Below are positions 1 to 13,506 of a stretch of 64,000 bases of DNA, one piece after another. This DNA comes from Siphonodentalium dalli (Eukaryota > Mollusca > Scaphopoda > Gadilida > Siphonodentaliidae), in NCBI GenBank assembly GCA_032622095.1, contig CP136065.1:114493195-114557194 (forward strand), written 5' to 3'. The translations under genes and the position numbers were made by a program. The first letter of the stretch is position 1; each line of letters starts with the position of its first letter. The notes beneath the pieces are model-generated. The model was not told where the DNA came from and ran no database searches. It worked only from the letters and a program-made list of their open reading frames with translations.

Positions 1-420
1 TTGGACACATTTCTGTATATATGTTCTCGAAAGTTTGCCTCTGTTCATTGCTTTTTGTATGTCAGTTTGGTATAGTAGTGTGCTATATTTAGCAAGTTAT
101 AGCAGGATACTATAAAAGTATAGTTGTGTGATAAATGTAACACAACATACAGAATATAGGACACAGCTCTCGACCAATCAGAAGGCGCCATTTCTGAGTG
201 AGGTGAAATATTAGAAAATAACGATATATTTATTAAAGCAGAAGACATGGGATCTCTGAAACTATATTAGAAAATCCAGTTGTAGTTGCATTGGCAACAA
301 GTGATGTTGACAGAAACACAGCCTATAAAGTAGGCCACATAAGAATTGATGTGAAAAAAATTATTTTTTGTAGAACATTTTTTCTTTGTAGGTTAATTGG
401 TTCAATCTTAAAAGATTAGA

Positions 421-900
421 AAAATGAAAGTGTCAATGACACTGTAGCTCAATTTTAAGCGAGGACAATTTGGAAAAGGATATGTATTCTAGTTAATGAG
501 AAGATTAAGAATTGGGAAAGTTAAAAACAAAATGTAATACAAGAAATGGATGGAGCTGGTAATGCCAAAACAAAAGCAAAAACAAGAGCATCGCCAGGGA
601 ATGGCAAAATACACCCGGAGTAATTTCAACAAAGGGTCATAACTCTGGTTAAAATTGGCGAGCGGAACCCTAGTATGTACACTAAGATACCAAATTTCAT
701 TTCATTCAGTTCAGACTTTACTAAAGTTATCACACGGAAACGAAAATTGAGTGAAATTCCAACAAAAAGAGCTAAACTGGAGTGAAAATTGGCAGGTGGA
801 ACCCAAATTCGAACTTGATCAGTATTTTGTGCCAGTAAACTTACATACCAAATTTAATTCCCGTTCGGGCATATAAAAACAAAAGAAAACCCCCAAAATA
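421..900. repeat. fragments of two dispersed repeat families
   Basis: Positions 428-450 carry the palindromic start GTGTCAATGACAC followed by TGTAGCTCAA, which also opens the long arrays at 40550 and 46963; here only about 110 bp of that element remain. From 581 an element starting AACAAGAGCATCGCCAGGG runs to about 900 and contains a block (about 690-750) that reappears at 18840-18885. No coding capacity is visible. Confidence 0.6.
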
Positions 901-1535
901 AAAGAGTAAGGAGACAGGGGCTGGTGACACATACAAGGTATAACTATATTTCTGTCAAAACTCGAATTTTGGCTGGCAATTCATTATACAAATCACTTGA
1001 AGAGTCAACTTAAGGAATTGTCAGTGAATTACATTTCTGGACGTGCAATGTGCTTCAAGAATAATTACTTTCACAATTCCCAATTGATTTTCTCATTAAT
1101 ACAATTTTTACCCATTGTTCAAAACAGGTTTACCCATGTTAAACCTAAGTGACCTCCACTGGACCATTCGAATGAGCGATCAGGATAATAGGCTACCTAC
1201 TTATACATCCTTTGGGTATAAAAATCAATGATTGATTTTTTTAGCTTCACGCAAGTGTTGAAACAATACCGATTGAACAGGCACCTCTCAAACTGATCCG
1301 TTACACAGAAAACAATAAGCCAGTCGATAATCTAACCTTACAAGAGATTGAACCATATATAAAGTAAAAGTATCAACGTAAAGAGCCAAAGTACATGTAC
1401 AAGTATAATAACTTTCTTCTTGGCCATTTATACATGAAGGGTTGCTACTTTTACTCAGTCTATAGTAAAATCCAGTCAACATGATTTTTTTTTTTTGCCA
1501 CAGAATTTGAACTATCTGAATCTACAAAGACTATA

Positions 1536-1712
1536 CTCTCAGGTGCCTAATAAATGTAATGGCCTAATAATAGTGATGGGTGGGGATTTAGGCTGAAATT
1601 AATAATAGTGATGGCAGTTTCACTCTATGTCTCAATGTCAAAAAATAGTGATCATTGGGAATTTTCTCCAAAATTAATAATTGTGCTGACACTATTGTTA
1701 GGCACCTGAGAG
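1536..1712. mobile_element. TA-flanked MITE, family 'CTCT', copy 1
   Basis: A 177-bp element with terminal inverted repeats (CTCTCAGGTGCCTAATAAA at the left, mirrored at the right) and TA on both sides, consistent with a TA target duplication. The interior repeats short blocks like AATAATAGTGATGG. Copies 2 (19401-19852) and 3 (28444-28867) share the CTCT...AATAAA terminus and interior CACTATTATTAATTTT-like blocks. Non-coding and non-autonomous. The TA duplication suggests a Tc1/mariner-type mobiliser, which is inference. Confidence 0.75.
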
Positions 1713-2082
1713 TAGCTTATATGTTCACATGTAGCTGATACTGTCAAGTTTGAAGGAGTACTATCTATATGCAGCTGATCATCCAACAGTCTGTCAGGAA
1801 AACTTGCCAATAAAATTTATTCCATGAAACCGATAATGTTACTACTGTACTTATTATTAGTTGCCGACCAAATTTGAGTGGAAACAAGAAGACGATAAAA
1901 TCTGGAAAGTGAGATATGAAACTCATACCATATACAGTGAATGGATCAACTGAGCATGGATGACATAATATTGCTAGATCTTTCAAACATGAATGTATTA
2001 AAGGCCAAAAAGGGAAAGCAATTATACTCATTTCTATATGTAGAGACTGGATCTTTCTGCGTGTAATGGTCAAATTTCCAGA

Positions 2083-2328
2083 TCCTAACCCTTTCATGAC
2101 GGGAGCTGGACTGGTGCAGATTTAAAGATCCTGTGCCAGTGCATTCTCTTTTTTTATGCGAGTCTCCCATACGGAACCTCGCATATATAAGAAAATGCAC
2201 TCGCTTACAAGGTCAAGGTAAATATTGTTAGGCCAATGTATTCTCTTATATATGGTAGACTAGCATATATAAAAGCACATAGTTTTAACAAAATTTCAGG
2301 AAGCTCCTGTCATGGAAGGGTTAAATAA
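2083..2328. mobile_element. short TIR element, family 'AACCCTTYCATGAC', copy 1
   Basis: The ends are inverted copies of AACCCTTTCATGAC plus a shared GGAGCT, separated by about 200 bp without coding capacity. A second copy, in inverse orientation, is at 15664-15870 and matches most of the interior, including a block with CAAGGTCAAGGTAAATATTG. Fragments of one end are at 2967-3021 and about 16620-16690. Confidence 0.7.
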
Positions 2329-2966
2329 CATATCGGTTATGTAAATCAACTAACAACCAACTTTTAATCACACATTGGACTTTCTTATTACAGGAGATAC
2401 CGAACAAGTAAATTACTTGAAGTAATATATATTTATGAAATGTATGCTGTATACATATTGAAATAGTAATTAGATTTACAAGATATGTGGATCCAGCAGC
2501 TAGTACATATTATTGATTTATGAGATGCTAATGAGAGAACCTACCATATAACACCATGTGTTATGCCTCTATAGAAACAACTGCAATAGAAGCCAATGTT
2601 ATGTCTCATGAGACATTTAGAATAACTCATTGAGGCCAAGTTTATGCAACTTTATCAGTCAGACCCAGAAAATGGCCTAGGTAATGTTTTACCAAGGTGG
2701 ATAAACTGATATATAGGGCCCAAGGCTTGGGCAAAAACTGATATTATCTAGTCAATTTTGAAACTATATTTCTCTAATACTTAAGCGAAAAAGAATTTGT
2801 TCTCTTGAAAGAACTTTCCACTACTTCACAAATAGTATCCCTGGATGCCTATAGTGCCATGGATGTCATTTTAGAATGAAAGAGATTTAAAAAAGAAAAA
2901 GAAACAACCATTCTATTCCCAACTGACAAAATGAGAATATGTAAACCCGATACACTAAATTTTATG

Positions 2967-3021
2967 CAGACACAGGGTTTTCGCAAAATTTCAGGAAGCT
3001 GTAGTCATGGAATGGTTAAAT
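2967..3021 (+). repeat. solo terminus of the 'AACCCTTYCATGAC' element
   Basis: The sequence AAAATTTCAGGAAGCT followed by GTCATGGAATGGTTAA matches the right end of the element at 2083-2328, with no partner end nearby. Confidence 0.55.
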
Positions 3022-3029
3022 ACGATGTT

Positions 3030-5430
3030 GTAAATATTTGTGTATGACCATGCATGTTATATGTTCGAGTAGATATTCACGATTTTCCATTTAAAGGTGA
3101 CATGCAATGATTTTCATCATTGATTAAAAATGAATTAATTGGTCCGCGGTTTGGTCAGAAGACATACCGGTATCCTGCAAATGTGATATTTTACCGACAC
3201 GTCACAGTTTGTGACGTCACGGATTGACAAGAGAAAGTAGAGTTTATGGCCTGTCTCAAAATTGCTTAAAAAATCTGATAATATCCATAATATCTGATAA
3301 AATGAAGCTAAATATATTGCTCATGCATTATATGTCACAGTTTCAAGAATACACATCATTTCACTTCATCTTTCACCAAAAAAAAACATGACAAACTCTG
3401 ACTCAAATAATTTAGTATAAAAACACAATGTCATACATATGCAGGTCTTTGATTAACATTTGTCAACATGCTCATTTCCTAAACGACTATTCTCTGTTCA
3501 TGGTCAAATGTCACTTATCCTGGGAATGAGCATCATACTATTATATAAATGAGCACTGATGAAATTCCAAATGAGAACACTTGTTCTCCTAATGAAATTT
3601 AGTTAATTAAGACGGCAGTTTAATAATCCGTGCTCCCACAATTAGACCTGTAAATTCCTGAGTAATATTGTGTTTGCAATCGAAGCAACATACATGTACC
3701 ATGATTGAGATATATACTTCTATTGTGGTCATGTATGCAAGAATTCAACATGAATTATATGCATCTTCCGGAAATGTTGCGATGAACTGAAAAAAATAAT
3801 AAAAGTTCCAGCCAATTAGATCTTTGTTTTCTGCAACAAACAAACCAGTTGAATCATAATATTTTATATATCTCTGCACGAAGTCAAATTTACACATCAA
3901 ATTATTGCCACGTATTGGAGTCTTGGCTTTGAAGCAACCATCAATCATTCATCTTTAAATGAAAAGAGACAATGTGCATGCGACAATGTAGTAATTCCAG
4001 TCGGATTGTCACTGTGTGTGTTTCTAAGCATGCCGTAAAACATTGTGGTCGCGATTATGTAAACGATGCACACATCTTAGGAAATACACACACAGTATCA
4101 CTAAATTGACCATTACAAGGGCAGTCAAATTACTGCTATTCTGGTAGGTAAATGGACTACTGCTGTGTTTACCTGTAGATGTCCTGCCTACTTTACTGGC
4201 GAACGTTGCAATATTATCGATATAAAGCCACAGAGAAAGTCATAGGCAGGCCCCCTGATTTTACCACTATGAGGTTAACCCCATGAGGTTAATGCCAAAA
4301 TAAGTTATAGTTCCATTTTATAATTTTATTTATGTTCGTGCCTATATGTGAATATGCAGAGTGTGAAATAGTATTCTTTGAACCATCGTTATATAAGATG
4401 GAATCTCGACTCACTGACAAGTTACATAGTTACATGTACATACATAACGTATACTATAATAACTCCATGACATCTGGACAGAAGCCAGGGTTTCCGCTAC
4501 TACGGCAGGCCGGCCGTCCAGCAGCCTCATTCCCCTCCCCAACCTTGACATAACATTGGTCACAAAATAGCCACAGACCAACTCAGCCCCCTTTTTACTC
4601 AGAACGAGCGATCACTGACACTGATGATTAACAGATTGCAAGGAATCCTGCACTTGGTGCCTGAATAAGACATGATCAATAGCGCGGACCACGTGCATAG
4701 TTGTCTGCACCATCCTGTGAGGCTGGGTAACGCTTTGTTGTCGAATGTTTAGTAGTAATCTAATTTGGGAGAACAAAAATAGCGCTCCTCACACCGTCCT
4801 GTAAAAGCCAGCTAGGACATAACAACTACAGATACAGATACAGAAATCAGCCTCTCGCATTTTAATTTACAGTAGATTTCTGTCTAGAAGTCCCAACTTT
4901 CTGACCAACTATTCCCCCTCAAAATGCGCAATATACATCGATTAATCATAACAGGAGGGGGGTGGTGGGGGCTGAATATTGAGCTACAACTATGAACACA
5001 GGTGAGTTTTTGCAGTCCCTGCGACGAGTAGTGCGGACCTTTTACCTCAAAACAAGGTCTGTATCAAAGAAATGTTTAATCAAAACTAAATTATTTTAAA
5101 TATTAATAGGTATTATCAGTGTATTTATTCCCTAACCAATGAATGCAAAATTATCCGTTATACGAATCCAGCATGTGGTCATCTCCATCTGAGGAATGGC
5201 TTTTGAGTTTACACCAACTTGTTTTTTGATCGGTACTGTATAAAATACAAAGAAAGCAGGTATGCATGCAGAACATGTGCAAACCATGTGACATGAGCTC
5301 TGACGTAACACTTATTACTGCCAGAGTACGCTTGACACTGAGTGTGACAATGTGTCTTTCCAACCCCAGTAATTTCTTTGATGTCGGCTTTTAATATTGA
5401 TACTGTTATAACAAGGGGTACGCATCTAAG
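3030..5430. other. intronic or intergenic stretch without recognised features
   Basis: AT-rich sequence with no exon-like block, no protein similarity I can recognise and no clear repeat. If CDKL5 continues to the left as inferred, this is inside one of its introns. Confidence 0.5.
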
Positions 5431-5438
5431 ATGCTTTT

Positions 5439-7405
5439 GTCGAGTTTTTTGGCAGTCAAACCAAACTTCTGCCAATAAGGTGCACAACCCCCGGGAAAAA
5501 AAGTTGGACAGTGGTATATTGCAATAGACCTATATACCAAATATCAATTGAATCCGTTAATATTTCATTGAGTTATCGCACGAACGGTGATCAAATTGTG
5601 ATTAAATTAGACAAACTAAGACCCATAACTCCGGAAAAAAAATTCGGACAAACCAGGTTTTCGAACTCGTCAAAGATATTGTTGCAATAGACTTATATAC
5701 CAAATATTGTTTAAATCGGTTAATATTTCATCGAGTTATCACGCTAACAGTGATAAAATTGCTAAAAATAGACAAACTAATACCCATAACCCCGCGAAAA
5801 ATTTTGGACAAACCTGGTTTTCGAACTCGTAAGAAATATTGTTGCAGGACACTCATACACCAAATATTGTTGAGATCGGTTAATATTTCATCAAGTTATC
5901 GCGCTAACGGTGATAACATTGCTAAAAATAGACAAACTAAGACCCATAATTCCGCATAAACAACTCGGACAAACCTGGTTTTCGAACTCGTCCGAGATAT
6001 TGTTGCAGGAGACTCACATACCAAATATTGTTGAAATCAGTTAATATTTCATCGAGTTATCGTGCTAACGGTGATAAAATTGCTAAAAATAGACAAACTA
6101 AGACCCATAACTCCACGAAAACAACTCGGACAAACCTGGTTTTCGAACTCGTCCGAGATATTGTTGCAGGAGACTCACATACCAAATATTGTTGAAATCA
6201 GATAATATTTCATCGAGTTATCGCGCTATCGGTGATAAAATTGCTAAAAATAGACAAACTAAGACCCATAACTCCGCGGAAAAAAATTGGACAAACCTGG
6301 TTTTCGAACTCGTCCGAGATATTGTTGCAGGAGACTCATATACCAAATATTGTTAAAATTGGTAATATTTCATCGAGTTATCGCGCTATCGGTAATAAAA
6401 TTGCTAAAAATAGACAAACTAAGACCCATAACTCCTCGAAAAATATTTGGACAAACCTGGTTTTCGAACTCGTCCGAGATATTGTTGCAGGAGACTCATA
6501 TACCAAATATTGTTGAAATCAGTTAATATTTCATCGAGTTATCGCGCTATCGGTGATAAAATTGCTAAAAATAGACAAACTAAGACCCATAACTCCTCGA
6601 AAAATATTTGGACAAACCTGGTTTTCGAACTCGTCCGAGATATTGTTGCAGGAGACTCATATACCAAATATTGTTGAAATCGGTTAATATTTCATCGAGT
6701 TATCGCGCTATCGGTGATAAAATTGCTAAAAATAGACAAACTAAGACCCATAACTCCGGGAAAAAAAATTGGACAAACCTGGTTTTCGAACTCGTCCGAG
6801 ATATTGTTGCAGGAGACTCATATACCAAATATTGTTAAAATTGGTAATATTTCATCGAGTTATCACACTATCGGTGATAAAATTGCTAAAAAATAGACAA
6901 ACTAAGACCCATAACTCCTCGAAATATATTTGGACAAACCTGGTTTTCGAACTCGTCCGAGATATTGTTGAAATCGGTTAATATTTCATCGAGTTATCGC
7001 GCTATCGGTGATAAAATTGCTAAAAATAGACAAACTAAGACCCATAACTCCGCGAAAATAATTTGGACAAACCTGGTTTTCGAACTCGTCCGAGATATTG
7101 TTGCAAGAGTCTCATATACCAAATATTGTTGAAATTGGTTAATATTTGCATGAGTTATCGCGCTATCGGCGAAAAACTTAACTAAAAACCATCTAAGATG
7201 GATAACTCTTGTAAAAAAGTTCGGACATGACCCATTTTCTACAGGCAGTAAATAGTCATTGGGAGCAACTGCCATACCAATTTTTTTTTTAATCCGTTCA
7301 CAAATGTCAAAGTTATAAGGCATTCTTTAGGTCCGCCCGCCAGCCGCCTGCCCGCCAACCGTCCCTCGCCAAACCATAAGTCGAGTTTTTGAAAAACTCG
7401 ACTAA
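5439..7405 (+). mobile_element. pearl/Helitron-like element with ten 161-bp tandem monomers
   Basis: Monomers starting GACAAACTAAGACCC begin at 5608, 5770, 5931, 6092, 6253, 6413, 6574, 6735, 6896 and 7028, so the period is 160-162 bp. The ninth monomer lacks about 29 bp. The left end starts GTCGAGTTTTTT (5439). The right end has a purine/pyrimidine-rich unique part, then a perfect hairpin GTCGAGTTTTT/AAAAACTCGAC (7380-7402) closed by CTAA (7402-7405). A 3' hairpin plus CTRR terminus and a left-end copy of the hairpin stem fit non-autonomous Helitron/Helentron elements with tandem cores, such as oyster pearl elements. Reading frames across the array come from the repeat and are not genes. Confidence 0.8.
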
Positions 7406-7691
7406 AAAGTCGTGGTATCCATTGTATGTTGTGGTGCTTACATGCTTTTAGTTCATTAACTTGAGATCAAAGAAAGATGATCTATTTTAATTTGGTTTCT
7501 ATACCAAGCTTCTATGTTCCTGCATGTTGTCTCAAGTGTAAGGAAATGGCTACTTTTCAGTGATAAACATCAAAATTTTCTCCCAACAAGACACCGGGTA
7601 TGTGCTTCCCAAATACGGCCACATTCCCTCAACCCCTAGCAGAAACCTTGCAGAAGCTAATGGTGTACTGTAACACAGGGCGCTCATTTAT

Positions 7692-8074
7692 GCTGAATAG
7701 GTCACTCTCACCGGTTTTCTGTGATAAAGTTACCCAGGTTCCTGAAATTGTGATAAAGTTACCCAGGTTGGAGAGGATTGTGATAAAGTTACCCAGGTTA
7801 ATAAAATATCATGTTTAGCAACAAATTATTGATTTTTGCGATCAAAATGACGAACTACAGTACTAATATGTCTTAATTTTATGCTTAATAAGGGCTATTA
7901 CTTGCCAAACTGAACAATATTTCTCTATGTCACTTTTAAATCGAGTTGATATTGTGAGATTCGCTTAACCTGGGTAACTTTATCACAATTCTCTCCAACC
8001 TGGGTAACTTTATCACAAATTTAAGAACCTGGGTAACTTTATCACAGAAAACCGGTGAGAGTGACCTATTCAGC
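7692..8074. mobile_element. MULE-like foldback MITE with 9-bp target duplication
   Basis: Left end GCTGAATAGGTCACTCTCAC is mirrored at the right end, and both sides are flanked by CTCATTTAT (7683-7691 and 8075-8083). Each arm is about 120 bp and contains three direct copies of TGTGATAAAGTTACCCAGG, in opposite orientation in the two arms; a loop of about 150 bp separates them. Nine-base duplications are typical of Mutator-like elements. No transposase is encoded. It lies about 290 bp from the 161-bp array, in the inferred CDKL5 intron. Confidence 0.85.
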
Positions 8075-8109
8075 CTCATTTATGGAGGATATTACTGTTA
8101 CATCAATCT

Positions 8110-11100
8110 GTGACATCACAATGGGAGAGAAGACATGACATTTTGTTTGTGGGGAGTTGGCGTAACAGCGATTTCTAGGCTTCCCGGCTGTCTAGAGACT
8201 TCGCGATTCCACGTGTTGGGACCAGGACCAATCATGGAACATTGATATGAGGGCATAGACCAATCTAAAAACCGTTGCATGTCACCTTTAAATTATGGAG
8301 TAAATACCAGTTTGAAATGACATGAAACACACCATGAAAAGGCCATTACTTCAAGTCCATTATGAAATGTTGTTATATCGGCCTAGAACTGTGACTGCAT
8401 CCCAGAATGGCTGTTACGTTGGATGTAAACAATACGCTTTGCTCGGTGACGTCACAACTGATATCAGTCGAGTTTAGTGGGTTATCAGCCGAGTTTAGTG
8501 GTTATCAGTTTAGAGTGATATCAGCTGAGGCTGATAATAGGTCACTCAAGGCATAAATGTGATATCTAATTAATAATACATGTAACTCGACAATTTCAAT
8601 CAATCCTTATAATGAAAATTATAAGAAAGACTGAAGACTAATCACTATAAATAAATATTGCCAAACCTCTAAAACCCCCAAAAAAATTTAAATAACACAA
8701 CAGAAATATACAGCTCGATGGATAAACAGACAGACAATGATTTCAGTATACATCCGCTATAAAATTACTCTGGGGGATAATGACAGAGACAATACAAATG
8801 TGAACGTTTGGCACCTAAAATATCTCATACATTCAAGAAGGCCAAATAAATCTTCCATTTTGACATTAACATTCAAATATAATACAGAAATTACATATAG
8901 CCTAGCAACGGTACAAATATTAGTTTGCCATTGACACCATGTAATCAAATAGACAGAAATATAACTCCTTGTTGGAGAAACTCGGACAAGAGTATAATAA
9001 AGCAAACATGTTTGAAGAGGTGAGACAATATAGTGTATTTGATTCGAGCAAACAACTTTTACCAATATCTCTTCAATATTTGCGAAACAGTAGGCCATTA
9101 TTTTCTGTACAAAGGCATCAAGAGAACATGGCACCGCCCTGTTTGTAGTTTTATTACAGTATCTGCTATATATTTTTTTCAGCCTGGGTGACTAAAGACA
9201 TATTTATATGGACTTGTTCGGGTGCGTGAAACTTATAAGTTAGTACTCAGGCGCTATGCCAACCTGGGGAATGTAGCATTCTACTAACATCACCGAAAAT
9301 TTCAAAGAGATCGACCATACCAATCCATAGAAAACATCTTCTGAACTACGCCCAAATGTACATATTAACATCTTGATACGCTATCAGCGATAAACAATTT
9401 AAGCAAATGATTTCGCCATCAATAGTCATTGCATTTAATTAATATATAAGAATGACGATGTGTGTCGTCAATATGGATTAATATTCGTAAAAATAACTAC
9501 TTTGAGCAAAATTATTCCCCATTTCTATTTAATCATCCTGTTTGTTTCAAATCACTTTAATATAATTATAAGAATGACATGAAACACACATGGTTCATTT
9601 CCAGCTTCCTGTAAACACCTAAAAAAAAGTAAGCCCCCCCCTCATAATTCGAGTGAATTCTCCAAATATATGTGGTCCATTGTTATGAAATAAGTTTAAT
9701 CACTAACTCGCAGCTATATTGTATCCATCCAGCACCAATTCCATGGTTTTACTGCAACAGTATAAAGTTCTGGAGTAGCATTTCCATATATGGAGCTTTT
9801 GAATATTCATAACTTCCATTTATGGAAATGCTGCTTTGACCTGTAGCACTAAAACCATGGAATAGGGCTGGGTGGATCCCATATGGCAGTGACTCAGTGA
9901 CAAGGCATTTTAGGCACAAGTATTTCTCTCTGAAAACTAATCCACACTGTGGATGATGACCATGAGGGTAGAATTGCATTTGAATTAGTGTCACATACCA
10001 ATCACAGTCCTATATAAAGTGCATGGTAGCAACACTTTTCATGGTAAGTGTGTTAATATAGCCTTCCAGTTTTTGTTTTCATTAAAAAAAACATTGCCAG
10101 ACCCATGCAAATTCCAGGAATATAAGTTTATGAGTGATACATGTATGGACACTCAATAAGCACATTGGCAATGCAACAATAGGGCTAATGATCAAAGTTG
10201 CTGATGATCGAATTTGCTAATGATCAAATTTTGAGATTTGAAATCTCAATTTTGACTTACATTTGACATTCAAGCATAACTCCAATAAAAATGTATAATT
10301 AGTGTTGACACAGTTAATCTAACTTTTGATTATATCTGCAAAATATCTTAGCACCCTAATCTATTTCTCGGGATATACATGTATGGGCCAATGTATTACA
10401 GGGAACTGACTTTGAGGAGTTTATATGACTATACATGTACATGAAAATAGGCAGAACAAAATATCAAAACATAAATATGGTGAGTTATCAACTGATGTTA
10501 TCGATACTTTTCTGCATATTGTTTTAATTATAACTTTTATTTTGTTACTCTCTGGAGACATCGCTGTGTCAACTCCAAAGTTTTGATCCACCCTTCATTC
10601 AGTTTAAAAATTTAAGTATCTAATCAGGTGTTCAGGGAGATAAAAACTTGTCTTCAGATGTTAAATTTATCATTGCTGTATTTGTGTTGTCTATCCCCGG
10701 AATCCATAGAGATGTCGATTGAGTCAAATTCTAGATATTTTTGCAATATTTGAATTCAAATTAGTACTAGTACTACGGTAAGCTTGTGTATACAAGTTAT
10801 ACATGTACATCCCTTTGATATCCTAGAGTATCTATAGTTCAGAAAATAAATGTAAATCAGAGGAATAAAGTCTTTCAAATTTTCAGTTGTGAATAAGTGA
10901 TATTTCAGAGAGGATGGAAAACAAATATGGATGAAACAAATGCGGCATTAACAGGTGTAAATTCTTCAAGAATTTAACTATGTACACACTCAATTCTATT
11001 GTTGACAAGGTTATCATGCCAAACACCTTGTCCAAATAGTAAGGTCCTGTGTTGTTATGTTAAGATATAGCCCTGATATACTGTGGGTTTTTTATAACAT

Positions 11101-12190
11101 AACTTAGCCATAGATAAGTTTGTCAATATACTTGAACAAGTCAATAAAAACCATTCCACTTGAGTGTAATGTGTGAAGAATCTGAGGAGGGCAAAACTGT
11201 ATGCTAACTTAGAGATAACATTGAAAACCTTTTAGATGAAAAAGAGCTTCGTACCACCTAGGATTGTGATACTGCTAGAGATAAGTCTGAATTGATTCAC
11301 TCCTGTCATGTTATAAGACCTATACCACATGGGGTGGCAGGGCGTCCCAATAATCAATCAAACAAAATAGACTAACTTTCAATTATTCATTGACAACAGA
11401 TAAGCTGTTTTGCCTACAAGTGAATAGCTCAGAATGTATTATTACGAATAAATAGAATGTGTTTTCACAAAGAATGTTTTACTCATTGAAGAACATGCTA
11501 ATTTTTTATTTTAAATTACTTAGCAGACAGGGATCCACCCATCATTTACATGTACCGTACAACAAAATGGCCAATGTGGGTGATTGCTCTGAATGTAGGT
11601 TGACATATGGGGCCTTCAAATCACTGTTCAAACGGCAAGACGCAACAGCCTGTAGAAAGGCATTTCTCTTATTAATAAATGGTCCTACATTATACAGACT
11701 AGATGTTTTAATACAGAAAGAACCACACCCTCTGCTACCGGCCCCTTTACGAGTACTCCTCTGAAAAAACATTAATAGCAATGTGAAACAGACTCGAATC
11801 AATTTTTGTTTACCCCTGAAGCCAAATAAATAGTAATTGAGGGGCGTTTAATCAGATTATGCATCTTTAAATATGTAATATTGGTATATTGAAAGAAGAT
11901 AATATTTTTTCAGCATCATATTCCTTTAAGACCCGAACACAAATCTTTATTTTCCAGTATTTTTTTTATCTCATCTAGCTAATGTCAGTGTTAATATTTC
12001 GAAGGTTGGTAACATAGATTGGTTTACATATCCCTTCCCCAGGCTCCCCAACAAGAAAACATCATGGCTATATACATGTATATAAAAATTTAAAAATCAA
12101 GACATCCATGATTTTTTATTGATATATTCATTTTACCATGGCTAATTTTTAGGGCTCAGCAATATGAACAAAATAAAATGATACCTGGTA
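8110..12190. other. repeat-poor intronic stretch, no recognised gene
   Basis: No exon-like sequence recognised. The reading frames at 8757-9134 (minus) and 11459-11764 (plus, with an overlapping minus frame) have no recognisable motif and no splice-site context that would support them. A small direct repeat with TGCTAATGATCAAA-like words occurs at about 10180-10240. Confidence 0.5.
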
Positions 12191-12199
12191 CTTTTAGAT

Positions 12200-12960
12200 C
12201 AGAAAATGAGAACGTCATTGGGCCCACCTTTGAAAAACTTTTCATGTCAAACATCCACACCAAATTTCATTCAGATCTGTTAACCAATTTCTGAGATATA
12301 TAGTTTAATCATATTGATTAAGCCCAAAATCAACTTAAGGGATTGGGGCATATGTTATGAAACTTACAATAGCCCCTATCCCCAAAAAAATATCGGCACA
12401 GATAATAGAACAGAACATTACAAATATGCACATACAAAAATTAAATTAAATTGAGACATAACACAAATGTCTCCCATGGTCAATCGGGTGACTGGAAAGG
12501 ACTCACTGCTACCTAAACAAATACATTAACCTGAGATATATATGTGGAGAGATGGATGGATCGACAGACAGGTGACAAAAGTTAATCCAGTATACCCCCA
12601 CTTTACTAGTATGCAGGTTATCATGTGTCAAATTATGTGAATACAATAATCAAACCAACAAGTGCACTGCACCGAGTAACCTAAGTAAAAGTAGTTTCCG
12701 ATGAGGTTTATTAATTTCCTGATGTGGCTGCTTCATGAGCATACTAAAGATCATTCAAACATGACCTACGATGACTATCATACAGAGATCCAAAGTTGGC
12801 ATAGATGAATGTTCACTTTTCACAATATCATTCCCCCATGGTGGTACATCATCATACCAAAGATCATTCCAATCTGACCACCGATGACTCAGATATATAG
12901 TTTGGACAGATGGACGGAACGACTGGCGGATGGACGAAACCCATTACTATATGCCCCACA
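12200..12960 (+). repeat. dispersed repeat ending in GGAC/GGATGG tracts
   Basis: Two related blocks each contain an 'accaaatttcattcagatc'-type sentence, then AGATATATAG, then GGACAGATGGACGGA and a block ending in ATTACTATATGCCCC or similar (12550-12600 and 12895-12955). The same word order recurs at 18700-18790. This is the tail type of pearl-like repeats. Confidence 0.5.
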
Positions 12961-13370
12961 GATAACTGATATCATTGACACCAAGCTTCAGATTGAAGCA
13001 CACTAATGCAAAAGTGATGTGTATATTTGACTTGATGAATTTCGTCTTGCTTTTATAAATGATCAGGTACACAGTAAACACACAGCTGAACAGTAAGTAC
13101 TGGTAGACACTGACAGACACAAGGCAAATAGAACTTTTCATGTACTGAATAATTGATATGTTCAGTAACGAGATGTGATCAAATTATCAAGTCAGGTTCA
13201 ACATGTTAGATCTCACAATGTTTGTTATTCATAGCAACAAGGTGTGGGTGCTGCCATTATGAGCAGCCTTGTCAAATATTTAAAGGGTAGGTATGGCTCT
13301 TAATAGACAATAGAACCACTTCAATTCTATAAAAAACTCAAAACAAATCCATCTATGATACCTTCCTTAC

Positions 13371-13416
13371 CCTCACTGTCCTTGAACTTTTTAACAGCCA
13401 CAACCTCGCCAGTTTC
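13371..13416 (-). CDS. CDKL5: CDKL5-type kinase, coding exon 3 (46 nt)
   Basis: This exon encodes ETGEVVAVKKFKDSE plus one base of the next codon. VAVKK carries the kinase subdomain II lysine that binds ATP phosphates; the KKFKDSE sequence is typical of CDKL kinases. On the minus strand it is preceded by TTCTAG and followed by GTAAGG. Its entry phase (0) and exit phase (1) match the exon at 19267-19301 and the expected continuation with E/D. The following exon, expected to start with the ENEEVxxTTLRE region, was searched for to the left edge and not found, so the next intron is at least 13.3 kb or the exon was missed. Confidence 0.93.
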
Positions 13417-13505
13417 CTAGAATGAAAAAGTGGCATATTTATAGGGCATGTTATAGTACTGTAGGTTTCCTTATTACCATATCTATTATATATTTTGGAA
13501 GATCT

Positions 13506-13506
<1 letters not shown>

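Noticed and set aside
5608-7150. CRISPR-like regular array
   Set aside because: The monomers are contiguous 161-bp units without unique spacers in a eukaryotic intron.
6232-7323. Several 60-109 codon frames in the 161-bp array
   Set aside because: They repeat with the monomer and shift frame with the period; repeat-derived, not a repeat protein.
8757-9134. 125-codon minus-strand frame
   Set aside because: Cys/Tyr/Val-rich composition typical of AT-rich chance frames; no motif, no splice context.
11459-11802. Overlapping frames of 101 (plus) and 86 (minus) codons
   Set aside because: Two frames on opposite strands of the same segment, neither with a recognisable motif. Cannot choose and cannot support either.
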